Shown in pieces: positions 33,010 through 44,631 of a stretch of 64,000 nt of DNA (position 1 is its first letter; each line of letters starts with the position of its first letter). The stretch lies in contig CP136061.1 in NCBI GenBank assembly GCA_032622095.1, forward strand, positions 191,710,369 to 191,774,368, written 5' to 3'. The notes under the pieces were generated by a model. It was not told where the DNA came from. It saw nothing but the letters and a program-made list of their open reading frames with translations, and did not search any database. This stretch comes from Siphonodentalium dalli. Taxonomy: Eukaryota > Mollusca > Scaphopoda > Gadilida > Siphonodentaliidae. The position numbers and the translations under genes were made by a program.

Positions 33010-33425
33010 ATTTTTTTTTTTTAACAAAATATGCAAAGAAGGATAACTCTAGAACAGAAAATGCAAATAACGTCATTGGGCACTTTTTTCAAACCAGTCA
33101 TCATGGTGGACTTCCATACTAAATTTAATCCAGATCCGATAACCCATGGATAAGATATCTGCGCAGACAGACAAAACAAAATTGATTTCCACCTAAACAA
33201 AGAACGATATCTCTGGAATGAAAAATGTCACTTGACCCTCTTGAAAGTAGTCATGATAGCGAACATCCATGCAAAATTACATTTAGATCCGATTACCCAA
33301 GGCTGAGATATATGACTAGACAGACAGACAAACGGAGGGACTCAATGAGTCGAGTATATCCCCATTCTTGTCGAGAGTTGGGGTATGATGATGTCATGAT
33401 GAATGTACAAACACCATGAGATGAT
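33010..33425 (+). mobile_element. Pearl-like element, two core units
   Basis: Two diverged core units start near 33044 (AAGGATAACTCTAGAAC) and 33205 (AACGATATCTCTGGAATG). Each continues through a CAGTCATCATGGTGGACTTC-like phrase and ends in ACAGACAGACAA. A terminal hairpin with arms TATCCCCA and TGGGGTATGA follows. It is related to the copy at 20228-20472. Confidence 0.68.
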
Positions 33426-33439
33426 GAAAATGGTATTAA

Positions 33440-33831
33440 CCCTTTACCCAACAGAACGGCCCTGTGCCAATGCATTCTCTTATATATGCGAGTCGACCAT
33501 AGGTCGCCTCGCATATATAAGAGAATGCATTGGCTTAACACATTAAAAATTATAAAATTGTTAAAGAATGTAAGAAAAAATGGTAAAAAGTGTTAAAAAA
33601 AGATTTTTTTTAGGCCAATGTATTCTCTTATATATGCGAGGCAACCTATGGTCGACTCGCATATATAAGAGAATGCATTGGCACAGGGCATAACTGTAAC
33701 TATCACAATGTGGTCAAGAAGCCGGTTCCAATGATACCCATATTCGTATGGTTCTATTGAGACAGACCGAAGATATTTTAGGCTGTTGAAGCTTTATTTG
33801 GCCGGTTTTGGCCGGTTTGTTGGGTAAAGGG
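33440..33831 (+). mobile_element. MITE family A2, second copy
   Basis: TTAA lies on both sides (33436-33439 and 33832-33835), with terminal repeats CCCTTTACCCAACA and inverse. It is nearly identical to the copy at 31159 apart from small length changes (a short AAAAAGTGTT insertion and a duplicated TTTTGGCCGG), giving 392 bp. It sits inside the local duplication array. Confidence 0.86.
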
Positions 33832-34002
33832 TTAAAGATGCCCTGGCACATGATTTGTCACTAAATATTCTGATAGATAAGTCTAGCAGATCTGCTTTCA
33901 GGCTAGCAGTCATATCATCATATCGATAGAAGTTATGGAACAAAAATTATGTCATAATGATATATAAATAAGATGAACAAAGATAAAATGCCCTAGCACC
34001 AG

Positions 34003-34448
34003 GCATGAGAATATGGTGCTGGACATTTGCATATGAGGTCCCCAGAGGGTGAATTTAGTGAGGCTAGCCAACACAGCGTGCTAGCATCACTAAATTCACC
34101 CTCTGGGGACCTCATTCTGCATGGCCTGATCTGCTAGACCTAGACTCAATATTTAAGTTCCCAGATGAATATTGTTATGTGCACCCATTGGGCACATCAA
34201 TTAAGCAATGTATCATCTGCCAGTTGGGGATATAGAGAAACTACCCGGTAAACCAAAAGAGAATCTTTGTGAAGAGTTTTCTAATTTGATAATAAAGATA
34301 CTTTCCAGAGAAGATTAGGCCTAAGCAGAATGAGGTCCCCCGGAAGGTGAGTTTAGTGATGCTAGCCCACTGTGCATGGTAGTCTCACTAAATTCACCCT
34401 CTGGGGACCTCATTCTGCAAATGTCCAGCACCATATTCTCAGGACTGC
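34003..34448. mobile_element. MITE family C variant with different outer ends
   Basis: The two terminal hairpins and centre are those of family C, but the outermost 15-20 bp are TGAGAATATGGTGCTGGACA and its inverse instead of CAAGCCTGCAAATAGTGTG. I could not find a convincing target duplication. It may be a separate subfamily with the same interior. Confidence 0.68.
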
Positions 34449-34528
34449 CTAGGACATGAAAATCAGAGAATCTTAGACCAAACACACAAGAACTGCTGTA
34501 TAAGTCTGTCAGATCTGCAATCAAACTA

Positions 34529-34739
34529 CAGTAATGCTCTAAATAATCAACTCCTTAACCACAGCAGAATTATGGGTAACTTTTCAGGATTTAGTCGGAA
34601 ATATGGCTTGTTGCCATTCATCAGAAAGCTCTCACCGAGCTTTCCGATGAATGGCAACAAGCCATATTTCCGACTAAATCCTGAAATGTTACCCATAATT
34701 CTGCTGTGGTTAAGGAGTCGATTATTTAGAGCATTACTG
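34529..34739. mobile_element. MITE family B, long foldback
   Basis: It is flanked by TA (34527-34528 and 34740-34741). The ends are CAGTAATGCTCTAAATAATC and its inverse. The two arms of about 100 bp are near-perfect complements around a very short loop near 34632. A transcript of either strand would form an extended hairpin. TA targets and CAGT ends fit Tc1/mariner-derived MITEs. Confidence 0.88.
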
Positions 34740-34915
34740 TAGCCCTCAAATTGCAAACACCACCATGAACTAAAAATGAAAATGGAAAAGATGCACTGGC
34801 ACATGAAAATCTGAGAATCTTTGAGCAAACACACAAGAACTGTCGCTATGTGGACTGAGCACCTCAGCATTCTGACGAGCTAAAAGCTACTTCAGGCCAC
34901 AGTAGAAGCCCATGA

Positions 34916-35412
34916 CAATTGTAAATATATCTATCAGGGTTGCATCGAAATCGCTAATGAACAATCTTATTATCTCCACAAATCCTATTGATCTCTGGGC
35001 ACCGATATAGACGTGACTTTCCTCTCTAGACGACAATTTTATCTGAGGTTAATGTGGGTGATGTCACCTATGAAATCCGACCATATTTAAATGGTGCCGA
35101 CACAGGAATCCATAAACTCTACTTAGGTTGAATCTCCAACTAATGTGGGTGTCATTCCAGCAGCAATCTTGCAGTAGTGTATTGATTGTCATCCGACTCA
35201 GACTGTGGATATCTGTCACTTAAGTTAAAATATACCAGTATGAGTCTGGAACAGTCAAATGACATACCAATTGTCTGATCAATATTGAGAAAAATATAAA
35301 CTTTAATAATAAGGAGCTATGAAATTCACCCAGTAAACTGATAATGATGTCTAGGTGAGAACTGAAGACGTATTTTTTTTACGAGAATTTTGTCATTACA
35401 GCTGCTGGCCTA
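34916..35412. other. Intronic sequence, no clear feature
   Basis: Nothing recognised. Confidence 0.3.
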
Positions 35413-35843
35413 CATTTGCAGAATGAGGTCTCCAGAGGGTGAATTTAGTGAGGTTAGCATCACCAAATTCACCCTCTGGGAACCTCAAACGGCTTTGGCC
35501 TCAACTGCAATGGAAAACCTAGGATCATGCAGACTGCTATGGGAAACCTAGGATCAGATTGAAGTTCCTCAGTCGAAGTTGGTAATGTTCATCCATTAGT
35601 CACCTCGATTATGCAATTTATCTTCTGCAAATTAGGGGATACAGACACTAAACAGAAGGGAAAAGGTAACAAAAACAATGTTAATTTGCGACTATAGTTA
35701 CTTCCCAGAAGATGAGGCCTATGCAGAATGAGGTCCCCAGAGGGTGAATTTGGTGATGCTAGCCAACTGTGTGGCAAGCATCAATAAATTCACCCTCTGG
35801 GGACCTCATTCTGCAAATGTCAGACACACTATATCCAGGCTTG
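35413..35843. mobile_element. MITE family C, left terminus lost
   Basis: It starts at CATTTGCAGAATGAGGTCTC without the outer repeat and ends CACACTATATCCAGGCTTG. The first hairpin is shortened. The centre contains a small duplication of TGGAAAACCTAGGATCA / TGGGAAACCTAGGATCA. Confidence 0.72.
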
Positions 35844-36190
35844 TGTGCATGTTGTTAATTTTATTGGTGGTAGAAAGGATGTATATATATCACAAGAAGA
35901 TGAATATATAGAGACAAGATGCCCCAGCACATGAAAATTGGAAAATCTTTTGAGCAAAGACACAAGAAGTGTCGCTAAAATTTTTATGGATAAGTCTACA
36001 GATCTGCTTTCAGACTAGTCCATCTTATTAATATACATTAAAAATGATGTCATAATGATGTACACACACCATGGCATAAGAAGATGAAAAGAGACGAGAT
36101 GCCTTGGCACATGAAAAACAGAGAATCTTTTACCTCAGCATGCTGGCGAGATAAAAGCTACTTCAGGCCACAGCCTGAATGTGACAGTAA

Positions 36191-38028
36191 TGGACTGAAT
36201 TTATCTGACATAATGGTGTAGAATAAATACAGAACAAAGCTTGCATCATAATCTCAAATCTTTTATCGAACTTACTGCGGACGACTATTGTTATATATGT
36301 TAAATAAAAACATAATTAAATATATCCTTGCACCATCCGCAACTCATTTGATAAATGATTATCGATTAACCCTTTGATGACGGGAACTGTGCTGGTGTAG
36401 CATTAAATATTCTGTAAAGACTATTAATACTGCAATGTGGGCATTTGAAAATATTCTGCAGACACAACCTGACTGTTCCTGCATACATAGTGACTATACA
36501 CAGAGGCTAGACACTAACACACCTGGCTACTTGACACTTACATGGTAGGGCTTTACCCTAACTTAACAAGCTATGAACTACCTCTCTTGACTTTATGACA
36601 CATTCTTAATTTTAATGACAAATATTTCCACCATAAGATAGAAAGTATGCAAACATGCATACTTTGCACAAATGATATTCATATTGACATAAATGTGATA
36701 TCATATTACTAATAAATAACATTCCCAGTTCCACTCTCTGCTGATATATTTGTAGATACACACAATAGTGTTCAAGAAAATGTCTGATGTACCCTGCCCG
36801 CAGCAAGACTTTTGCCTTGGGAGACAAAAAATATCAAACATGTTTGATGTGTAGCACTTTTTCCTTCAGGACTTTAGTCTAAGCACAAACCACCGCACAC
36901 TGTGAGAAATTTGTGAGGCAAGGCAGAGTGCTCAACAATAATACTCAGATGAGCAGCAAGCTTAAGCAACTGACAAACTTAATTGCCCACATACATTTAA
37001 TCAGGCAACCCTTCCTTTGTGCGTATACAAATCAGCGACTATCAGTCTATCAGGAACCCAACTAGCTTTGCCATCACTAGACAGCTTATGACAGTGTAAT
37101 TTGCTATTCACTTCACTGACTGAGCCACCGGGTGCCCATTTTTGACTAGGCAATACAATGCCCATGTGAATTCAGTTAAATTATTCATTTATCATTTTGT
37201 CTGTGATAATTACAACTCTTCTTATTATTAATCCTGTCTATACTGAATGGATTCAATACATTGGCATGGTCCATTTTGGAGGGATGTTCAGGAAAACTAT
37301 GCACATGACAGCTGCTTATATTACCTGAATATCTCAACAGTAGACAATTTCAGAACTGCCTAAACATTGGGTTTGTCACAATCAAGCTGAAAAATATATC
37401 AAGGAACTCTAATTCAGGACTAATCTACTTGTAAGTTATCATTCTTCTGCCCCACGGACATCAGTTTGGATGAATGATTTCAATTACTTAGTGTTTGCAA
37501 TTATCTCTCAAGTGTCTATGTACATATTAATATACATATTAATATAGTGCTCATTCACCTGTACAATAATGCAGCATTTCAGAAGGCAGCCAGGTGTAAT
37601 AACTATTTGGCTATTCAACAGAGAGACTTAGTGAGAGCATTAAAAGATGCACAAATGTTTTCAATAGCTGTGCTTTTCTAATATACCTTTTTATCTGCCA
37701 GTTATTCATTGTGGTTTGGTATACATGACGATAAATAACACCAGAAGTAACACCTTGAAAATACTATCTTGTAGGTATAGAAATTATAGGCATACTGGTA
37801 GAAAGAAACAACAGTAGATACATGTAAATGCTAACACTTCTATCATGTGATAATATATCACTTTCTAAGAGACATTTTCATGTTTGGCTTTAATGTGACT
37901 CAATTAAGGCCTTTGAAGTGGGTTAAATTCTTGCGGAATTAACATAAAAGTCTGTAAATCAACTATCATCAACAAGTACATGTACTAGGAGATGAATAAA
38001 TAGATTGACTTTGTTCTTATTTTCATTA
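36191..38028. other. Intronic sequence with two MITE fragments
   Basis: 36370-36412 is the left end of family A (TTAA then CCCTTTGATGACGGGAACTG) with no hairpins. 37230-37340 is a family D fragment (CTGTCTATACTGAATGGATTC and GGAGGGATGTTCAGGAAAA). Otherwise nothing is recognised. Confidence 0.5.
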
Positions 38029-38032
38029 TTAA

Positions 38033-38289
38033 CACTTTCATGATGGGAGCTGGGCTAGTGCAGCGTTAAAGACCATGTGCCAGTGCATTCTCTTATATAT
38101 GCGAGTCTCCCATAGGGAGCCTTATATATATAAGAGAATGCACTGGCTTACACGATCAAGGTAAATATTGTTTGGCCAATGCATTTTCTTATATATATGA
38201 GGCACCCTATGGGCGACTCGCATATATATAAGAGATTGCATTGGCACAGGGTCTTCTAAAAATTTCAGGAACTTCCAGTCATTGAAGGG
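38033..38289 (+). mobile_element. MITE family A, two hairpins
   Basis: TTAA lies on both sides (38029-38032 and 38290-38293). The left end is CACTTTCATGATGGGAGCTG and the right end is CCAGTCATTGAAGGG. Both hairpins are intact, with the linker GATCAAGGTAAATATTGTTTGG. Length is 257 bp. Confidence 0.83.
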
Positions 38290-38293
38290 TTAA

Positions 38294-39013
38294 TAACTCT
38301 CCAAAAATGAGACTTTGCCAAAACCATTGTTATATAAACATTACTTGTTGTTACAGTGGAATTACTGATAAAAGTCAATTTAGTCCAATAAGATACCAAA
38401 GTTTAATCAAAACAGGACGGTAAACATTGGGGAAAGTAAAATAATTGAAAAAATCATACTCAGACTAAAATATTTTAACTCACTACACGATTAGCAATGT
38501 TTGTTGACAAATCACTATATAACAGTTTTGTTTAGATAACAATGGTTTCAACATTTTTTTTTGTGGAGAACTATCAATAATGATTATAAGAATAAAGTGT
38601 ATCTATTTCTCTATATTCTTCGTTAGTATAGTGGTGATGTTTTTAAGGCTTTTATAGTATTTGTACATTTACCCACTGTGTGTGCCCTGAGTCCCTTTAA
38701 TCTACAATACTGGTATGAGGTATCCACTCACATTTAATTATTTTAGTACACTATGTCAATTTTACTACGAAACACTTATGTGTACTTGATTCTGGCCACA
38801 AGTAGATGACCGATTAGCTGATGGCTACTTATAAATATCAATTGATGTAAGTACCCATCATTTATCTGTAAGCTGAAACAAAGACTGAGTGAAATTATTT
38901 TGTTTGATCCCATATCCTACTATCATCTATGCATATTATCAACTTTCTGTCAAAAGTTTCAAAATCCATCATGTGAGCATTGCATGTACATTATTGCTTA
39001 ATTCTTATCTTGT
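38294..39013. other. Intronic sequence, possible old repeat
   Basis: 38290-38600 resembles 30300-30540 in inverse orientation. No element borders were visible. Confidence 0.35.
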
Positions 39014-39017
39014 TTAA

Positions 39018-39400
39018 CCCTTCTATACTCAATGGATTCTCCCACTCAGTTATAACAGTATACTTTGCAATGGTCTATTATTCATTTGGAGGGGTACGTG
39101 TTCAAGTAATAAAAGCAGACAACAGACAGGAAAACAGATAATACAGGAGCAGAATGATTCATATTCATTGGTGGGAATGTTTAGGTAATAAGCTCAATAG
39201 TTGAATTGATTATCTGAACATTTTCTAAGGGAACACCTTGTCAATGGTACACAGTAATGCCCTAAATAATCGACTTATTAACAACCACAGCAGAATTATG
39301 GGTAACTTTTCAGGATTTAGTCAGAAATATGTTACCCATAATTCTGCTGTGGTTAAGGAGTCAATTATTTAGGGCATTACTGTATGTAAGATAGAAAGGG
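39018..39400. mobile_element. MITE family D containing a nested family B foldback
   Basis: TTAA lies on both sides (39014-39017 and 39401-39404). It starts CCCTTCTATACTCAATGGATTC and ends AAGATAGAAAGGG. Near its right end, within the GTCAATGAGTATTTAGTATAG phrase, it is split by a B element at 39252-39382. Without B it is about 250 bp, the normal D length. Confidence 0.83.
39252..39382. mobile_element. MITE family B foldback nested in D, shortened
   Basis: It starts CAGTAATGCCCTAAATAATC and ends with its inverse. TA follows on the right and CA precedes on the left, so one target base is mutated. The inner parts of both arms are missing, giving 131 bp. Confidence 0.82.
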
Positions 39401-39404
39401 TTAA

Positions 39405-39819
39405 TATCAAATCAAAACTCACGAGGAATGTTATTAAATAAATAAAGTCATAACAGCATTGTTGACTCTCCTTATAAGCATTCAAGTCTGACACTAATTA
39501 CTTAAATTTTATCACACTGATTAATTAGTAGAACATGTTTCTATTTTTGCCAAATGAAGCACTGATGAAACAACTACATGTACATGTAGGTAGGTGGATA
39601 TTAGTAGATAGAGTTATACATAAAAAATCATAAACAAAAGGTCGCTTACCAAAATGTCCACCAACGAAGGTGGCAGGTTTGAAGAAATTATGGGTTTCAG
39701 ATCCTTATACAACAAACTATAGGAGGAATTGATTACACCAATAAGATACAAAGAGTATATGCACTAAATATGTTGCACATCTTCAATGTGTCGAGAAAGG
39801 GTCAATAACTTTAAAATAA
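39405..39819. other. Intronic sequence, no clear feature
   Basis: Nothing recognised. Confidence 0.3.
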
Positions 39820-40200
39820 AAAACATAAAACATTTCTATGTCGAAAAATGGCAAAATGACTCCGACTGAACTCAAAATCACATTTTGGTTTCTGGTTGAC
39901 ATCTGTACCAATTTTTGTTTAATTGACTGGAAAGTGACGGAATACAGACTCGGACAAAAGATGCGTCCCACGATGTATGATTCTATGTTGAAAAAGGGCA
40001 ATAACTCTGCCAAAATGAGTCCGACAAAAGTCGGAGTGTTGCGCAGGTTCCCATGCTTGTTGATATATATGCCAAGTACTAAAAAATTTGACAAGTAAAT
40101 GACAGAATACAGAGTCGAACAAAGTTCCGGATGGACAGATGCACATACAGATGCACACACGGATTAGGGCATTATTAAAGTCCTCTAGGGGACAAATAAA
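39820..40200 (+). mobile_element. Pearl-like element, two ~155-bp core units
   Basis: Unit one starts near 39838 (ATGTCGAAAAATGGCAAAAT) and unit two near 39990 (ATGTTGAAAAAGGGCAATAA). Both continue through CCGAC..AAGTCGGAGT-like words and AGTGACGGAATACAGACTCG. They are followed by GGATGGACAGATGCACATAC and a hairpin GTCCTCTAGGGGAC with AAATAAAA. The 125-codon minus-strand frame is a shadow of these units. Confidence 0.66.
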
Positions 40201-40990
40201 ATAGCTTCATTGGATCTGATTGTCACAAAAATTGATCCAATGGAAATTTCAATACATTGTATAAGAATCTTAGTGGCATGACAAATTGTCAATTGATTGA
40301 AAGGTCATGCCTTGATAATGTAAAGTTGATTTGTGTATGACTGGTATTAAACGCCTTTATTATAACAAAATATGGGTATTCTAGGACAATATATGATATA
40401 CTCTTGAACATATTTGCAATATTGCGTTGGAATTTTATTGGTCTAAAAACTTTCTCAGATGAATGAAATTGCAGTACTTTTGTATTTGCCATATGTGTCA
40501 TTTGCAAGCTTTAGATCGAAGAATGTCAACATCACACTTTATATGGCTACGTGAAGTCAGTGAAACTGTTACCAATGCTTTCTTAAGTCTAGAATCATGC
40601 TATCTTATAGTATGTATTATATGTTACTGATAATCGTGTCAAACAAGTTTGCAAGTTAAGCAGATGATATGATAAGGGTATTGACAGATTGACAAGATGC
40701 AACATTTTGTAGATGCTTGAAGTGTGACACTGACATTTTTCACATTAAATTTCTCCAATAATAAAGATGGTCAATCTCTTTCTAGCCAGTGTTATATATA
40801 CTCCGGCATATACATGTAGATGAATAGATATGAATCAAGGACACCTGTCCGTAAAAGCTTCTTTCAAATTAATATCAATTATATTTATAATTTTTTTCTC
40901 CTATATACATGGAATACCTTCTAGCTGGACAGAAAAAGGGACTATTTTTAGAACATAAATCTTGAAGAAATGTTTGGAGCGTACCAAGAG

Positions 40991-41052
40991 GTCGAACTCT
41001 CTCTTGTTAGCATCCTAAATGGGTAGAACTCTCTCTTGTTAGCACCCTAAAT
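40991..41052 (+). repeat. 32-bp period tandem duplication
   Basis: GTCGAACTCTCTCTTGTTAG and GTAGAACTCTCTCTTGTTAG, each continuing CAYCCTAAAT, are repeated once with two differences. Confidence 0.78.
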
Positions 41053-41533
41053 CAGGCAAATGTAATTTCTACTAAGATATTTCAAAGTGAATTAAGCTCA
41101 GCTGCATCAAATATAAACCACTTTATTATGAGGTTATAGACAAATAATATACCGATTCTTCAGTTTTATCTGTTTTTATTCATAAAAAAGCTATTTGTAT
41201 TCTTTAAATTGGGTTTTATAAAAATACTGCTGTTGTTGTAAATGCGGCCTGGAACAGATGCACTATTTTAATTTCATAATGTCATTTGGAGTCACTATTT
41301 TAGGAAGAAATCACCCTGATCGCATGTGGCAAGGGGAGAAATGACGTCGCCCTGTGGTCACGCTCCAAACTGAGCTTAAAGGAATTAGTCTGTCAAAAAA
41401 ATATTTTTTTTATCGTCATAATACTAATAATATATGTCTAACAGGCCCATTTCGCCAACAAAATTCAAAATCGAGCAGATAGTATTTTTATTATTATGAT
41501 ATTAAAAAAAATCGCGGAAATATCCGAAGTCGG

Positions 41534-41574
41534 TCACATGAGTGCGATCACATGACCACAACGCGGTCACATGA
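41534..41574. promoter_or_regulatory. Cluster of three TCACATGA E-box-like sites
   Basis: TCACATGA occurs at 41534-41541, 41548-41555 and 41567-41574. The inverse, TCATGTGA, contains the M-box core bound by MITF/TFE-type bHLH-ZIP proteins. A regulatory role in this intron is only a guess from motif density, and the cluster could also belong to an unrecognised repeat. Confidence 0.3.
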
Positions 41575-42127
41575 CCGATCATCTGCATCGACGCTTACCG
41601 ATGACAGCGATGGGTGGAGCTTGAAATAATTCCGCCAATCGCGTAACGAGTTGATATATTACGCTGGTTAATTACCTAAGCCTTTACGATAAATAGCGAT
41701 TACGGAATAAAACTGTTTGAATGTGCTGAATTATGAACTGGATTTGCTAGAATGTTGGATTATATAACGAATAATAATGGCTAAAATGCACTTTGAGGCG
41801 ATAAAAGTTGTTTGAAATGAGATTAATTTATGCAGAAATGCAATGAGCGAGCGGAATTTCGTGCGAAACTAATTTAACTGTTTCTGAAAGAATACAAGTT
41901 AGGCCATTAATTCACTCGAATACACAACAGATTGTTGAAACTACAATAATTATTAATTAGGCTGCAGTTTGGCATAACGATATTTTTTTTAATTGAAGGC
42001 TAGCCTGACATTGTTTTTCAGTTTGTGTTTGTTGTTCGTTTTATTTTATGTTTTGAGGCACATATTGACTTTCTAGAGAGGATTTTTTTTTATTTTTAGC
42101 GTAGAAAAACTCCTATGATTGCCTCTA

Positions 42128-42310
42128 ATAAAGAGCGTCCATGTTTTCGTCGCGGTGTAGACAATAAAGAGCGTTCTCAATTATGAACGTGCTCTATTTG
42201 GATATGTCATGGGTGATTTTGTATGTGGTATTGTGACAATTAAATATAAAGAGCGTCCATGCTTCCGTCTCCCAAAAGCGGTAGACAATAAAGAGCGTTC
42301 TAAATTACGC
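42128..42310 (+). repeat. ~117-bp tandem duplication with AATAAAGAGCGT boxes
   Basis: ATAAAGAGCGTCCATG starts at 42128 and again at 42245. Each is followed about 40 bp later by GTAGACAATAAAGAGCGTTC. The AATAAAGAGCGT word therefore appears four times in 180 bp. Function is unknown. Confidence 0.72.
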
Positions 42311-44416
42311 ACTGTGTTGTCTTTTTGGAGGTACTAAATAATGGATCGCTAGCCCGCCCACAACTGAACACACTACATCTACTAGGCATCTTGGAATATG
42401 TGGAGATGACAGATACTCGGGATATTTATATCGAAAGTAAAACAACAAACAAACACAAAACAAAAGCGCCTAAATAGAGTTAACATTATTCAGCCCAGTG
42501 TTTATATAAATTTGGGCGCTTCTTATATATGTATGACCAGAGAGATAATGTTCTTTCTATTCACTTTGTGGCATTTTAGAGTGCAAACAAGTTCGCGACT
42601 GACACTGATGAATAGTCACTGAGTGATTACAAATCACCGAGTGAATACGCAAGACAATCAAAGCACTAATTACTACCATCTATTCACCAAAACAGACACG
42701 TGCCGGCATGTTATTAATGGCTACAAAAACAACAACCATTCTAGGCGCTATTAATTACGTTATTCACATAGTTATTGTCTTCTATTCCAGATAAACGGCC
42801 AAAGCGTAACGTAATCTATACACCACACGCGCACATACGACTCCGCATTTTAGTATCGGATGACTTACGATTACGTCATCGTAGTCTGCATAATAAACTC
42901 CGGCTCCGAATCTGTGTTTTTAATTTGCTCCCCACAAGTACGTCACTCGTAGTTTAGTCACGGAAATCTCCGAATACTGGTGGTGGTATTATTTATTTAT
43001 TTTACGGGTTATTTATTATGCGATCGAAATGGGACTTGGATCATTTTAATCACAATAGGGAGGGCTTTCCGATTGCGTTTTGTAGTTTCTAGACCGAATA
43101 AATCCTTTAATGGAGTTTCTACAAGAACTCACTTCTGTTGGAGAGCACATGATTGATATGCAGTTCCTGACCCCCAGTGCAATAACTAAACATTTTGTTC
43201 TACAACCCATAGTCAGAGTAATAAGCCTAAAGTGTACTCGCAAGTATGTCAAATTACTATACAACAGAAATAGACTGCGACAAGATGCACTAGTCCTCAG
43301 TTTATCACTCAGAAGAACCTAATCATCAAACCAAGTGTTTGCTTAAGCAAACCCAGCTAACATTCAATCATTGACATAATGGGGATAATTTGAACTAAGG
43401 AGGAGAAAATAAGATCATTCGGAGAATGTATAAGCAGTCAGATGAGAGCATTTCTTTTAATAGCATGAGCTGGGTATTCCATTTAGTATTTGTGTACTTG
43501 CAGTGTGTCTAGCAGCTACATTAGTACAGTCAAGCTCTATCAGGGTCTCTATCCTGGTTTATTTGAGGAACCAAATTTTCTATAGGCTTCAGTGTTTGGT
43601 TTGGCCACATCTACATGTACTCTAAATTTGTGAGTTCTGAAGTGCACGATTCATAAGGTCCTGAAAACCAACCCTTCTGACATCTTTTGTCACAGAGTAC
43701 TTTTTGAGCCACACCTTTTTCAACTACAGTATCAACATACGTTTTCCACACTACCTCACTTTTTGCAAAAAAATTGAGAGGCTGCCAAAAGCCAATACCC
43801 AGCCACAATATCCAGCCATTGTTTGGACACGAATACATTTCAGACTAGGAAACGCCCCCATTTTTACATGCCATGGGTATTATATTTCTTGAATTTGTAA
43901 ATTTATTTGAAATATTATACATCAATCGCGTGCCAGAATTGTTTAATTCGTATTCGAGATATCCTGTAAAAATCAAAGAGATATTTATGGATATCAGCAC
44001 TGTTAAAGCACCAGATTTATTGTAAATTCAAGAAAACGCTTGTGCAATACGAGTTTTGACATCATCAAATTTAAGTGATCATGGCAGTAATACAATAGCT
44101 TTTTTAGCAGTCCATAAGCGATAACTTTCCCAAATAAATGTCGGATGTGCATGGGACTATATGCATATAAACCCTAATTAATTCCATTATATGAATGACT
44201 CCACAGAGAACACATGCATACAGAACCGGTGCAGTGGCATTAACTGTATTCATTTGGTTTACTTGTTGCATTTCAGGCACATTAGTTCAGTGATATTTTC
44301 AAATTAATTTAGCAGACAACAAGACAGAACCTTTATTGAAACAGAGATGAAAATCGATGAGCCGTTTGACACCTCTGGAAGAGATTGTAGTGCAGTATGC
44401 ATGTGCACATAATGTA

Positions 44417-44629
44417 CAGTACTGCCCTAAATAATTGACTCCTTATCCACATCAGAAATATGGGTAATTTTTCAGGATTTAGTTGGAAATATGGCTTGTT
44501 GCCATTCATCGGATAGCTCTCACTGAGAGCTTTCCGATGAATGGCAACAAGCCATATTTCCGACTAAATCCTGAAAAGTTACCCATAATTCTGCTGTGGT
44601 TAAGGAGTTGATTATTTAGGGCATTACTG
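44417..44629. mobile_element. MITE family B, full-length foldback
   Basis: It is flanked by TA (44415-44416 and 44630-44631). The ends are CAGTACTGCCCTAAATAATT and the inverse of CAGTAATGCCCTAAATAATC. Length is 213 bp, with arms of about 103 bp around the palindrome AGCTCTCACTGAGAGCT. Confidence 0.9.
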
Positions 44630-44631
44630 TA

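Larger units (their letters stand above)
33385..36190 (+). repeat. Diverged local duplication array broken up by transposons
   Basis: Segments sharing GATGCCCTGGCACATGAAAA, GAGAATCTTTTGAGCAAACA, CACAAGAACTGTCGCTA, TAAGTCTAGCAGATCTGCTT and AAAGCTACTTCAGGCCACAG occur at about 33385-33435 plus 33836-33995, then 34449-34526, 34740-34905, 35905-36090 and 36091-36190. The gaps hold an A2 copy, a B copy and two C copies. No coding potential was recognised in the unit. Confidence 0.65.
40201..44416. other. Long intronic stretch with few repeats
   Basis: No exon was recognised. It contains the small tandem repeats listed separately at 40991 and 42128 and a cluster of TCACATGA sites at 41534-41574. 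It is the largest stretch in the window without a recognisable transposon. 42700-43330 is more GC-rich, but I see no splice-bounded coding frame. Confidence 0.4.

Noticed and set aside
39783-40160. 125-codon minus-strand frame
   Set aside because: It lies over the two core units of a pearl-like element, and overlapping frames on both strands look equally open.
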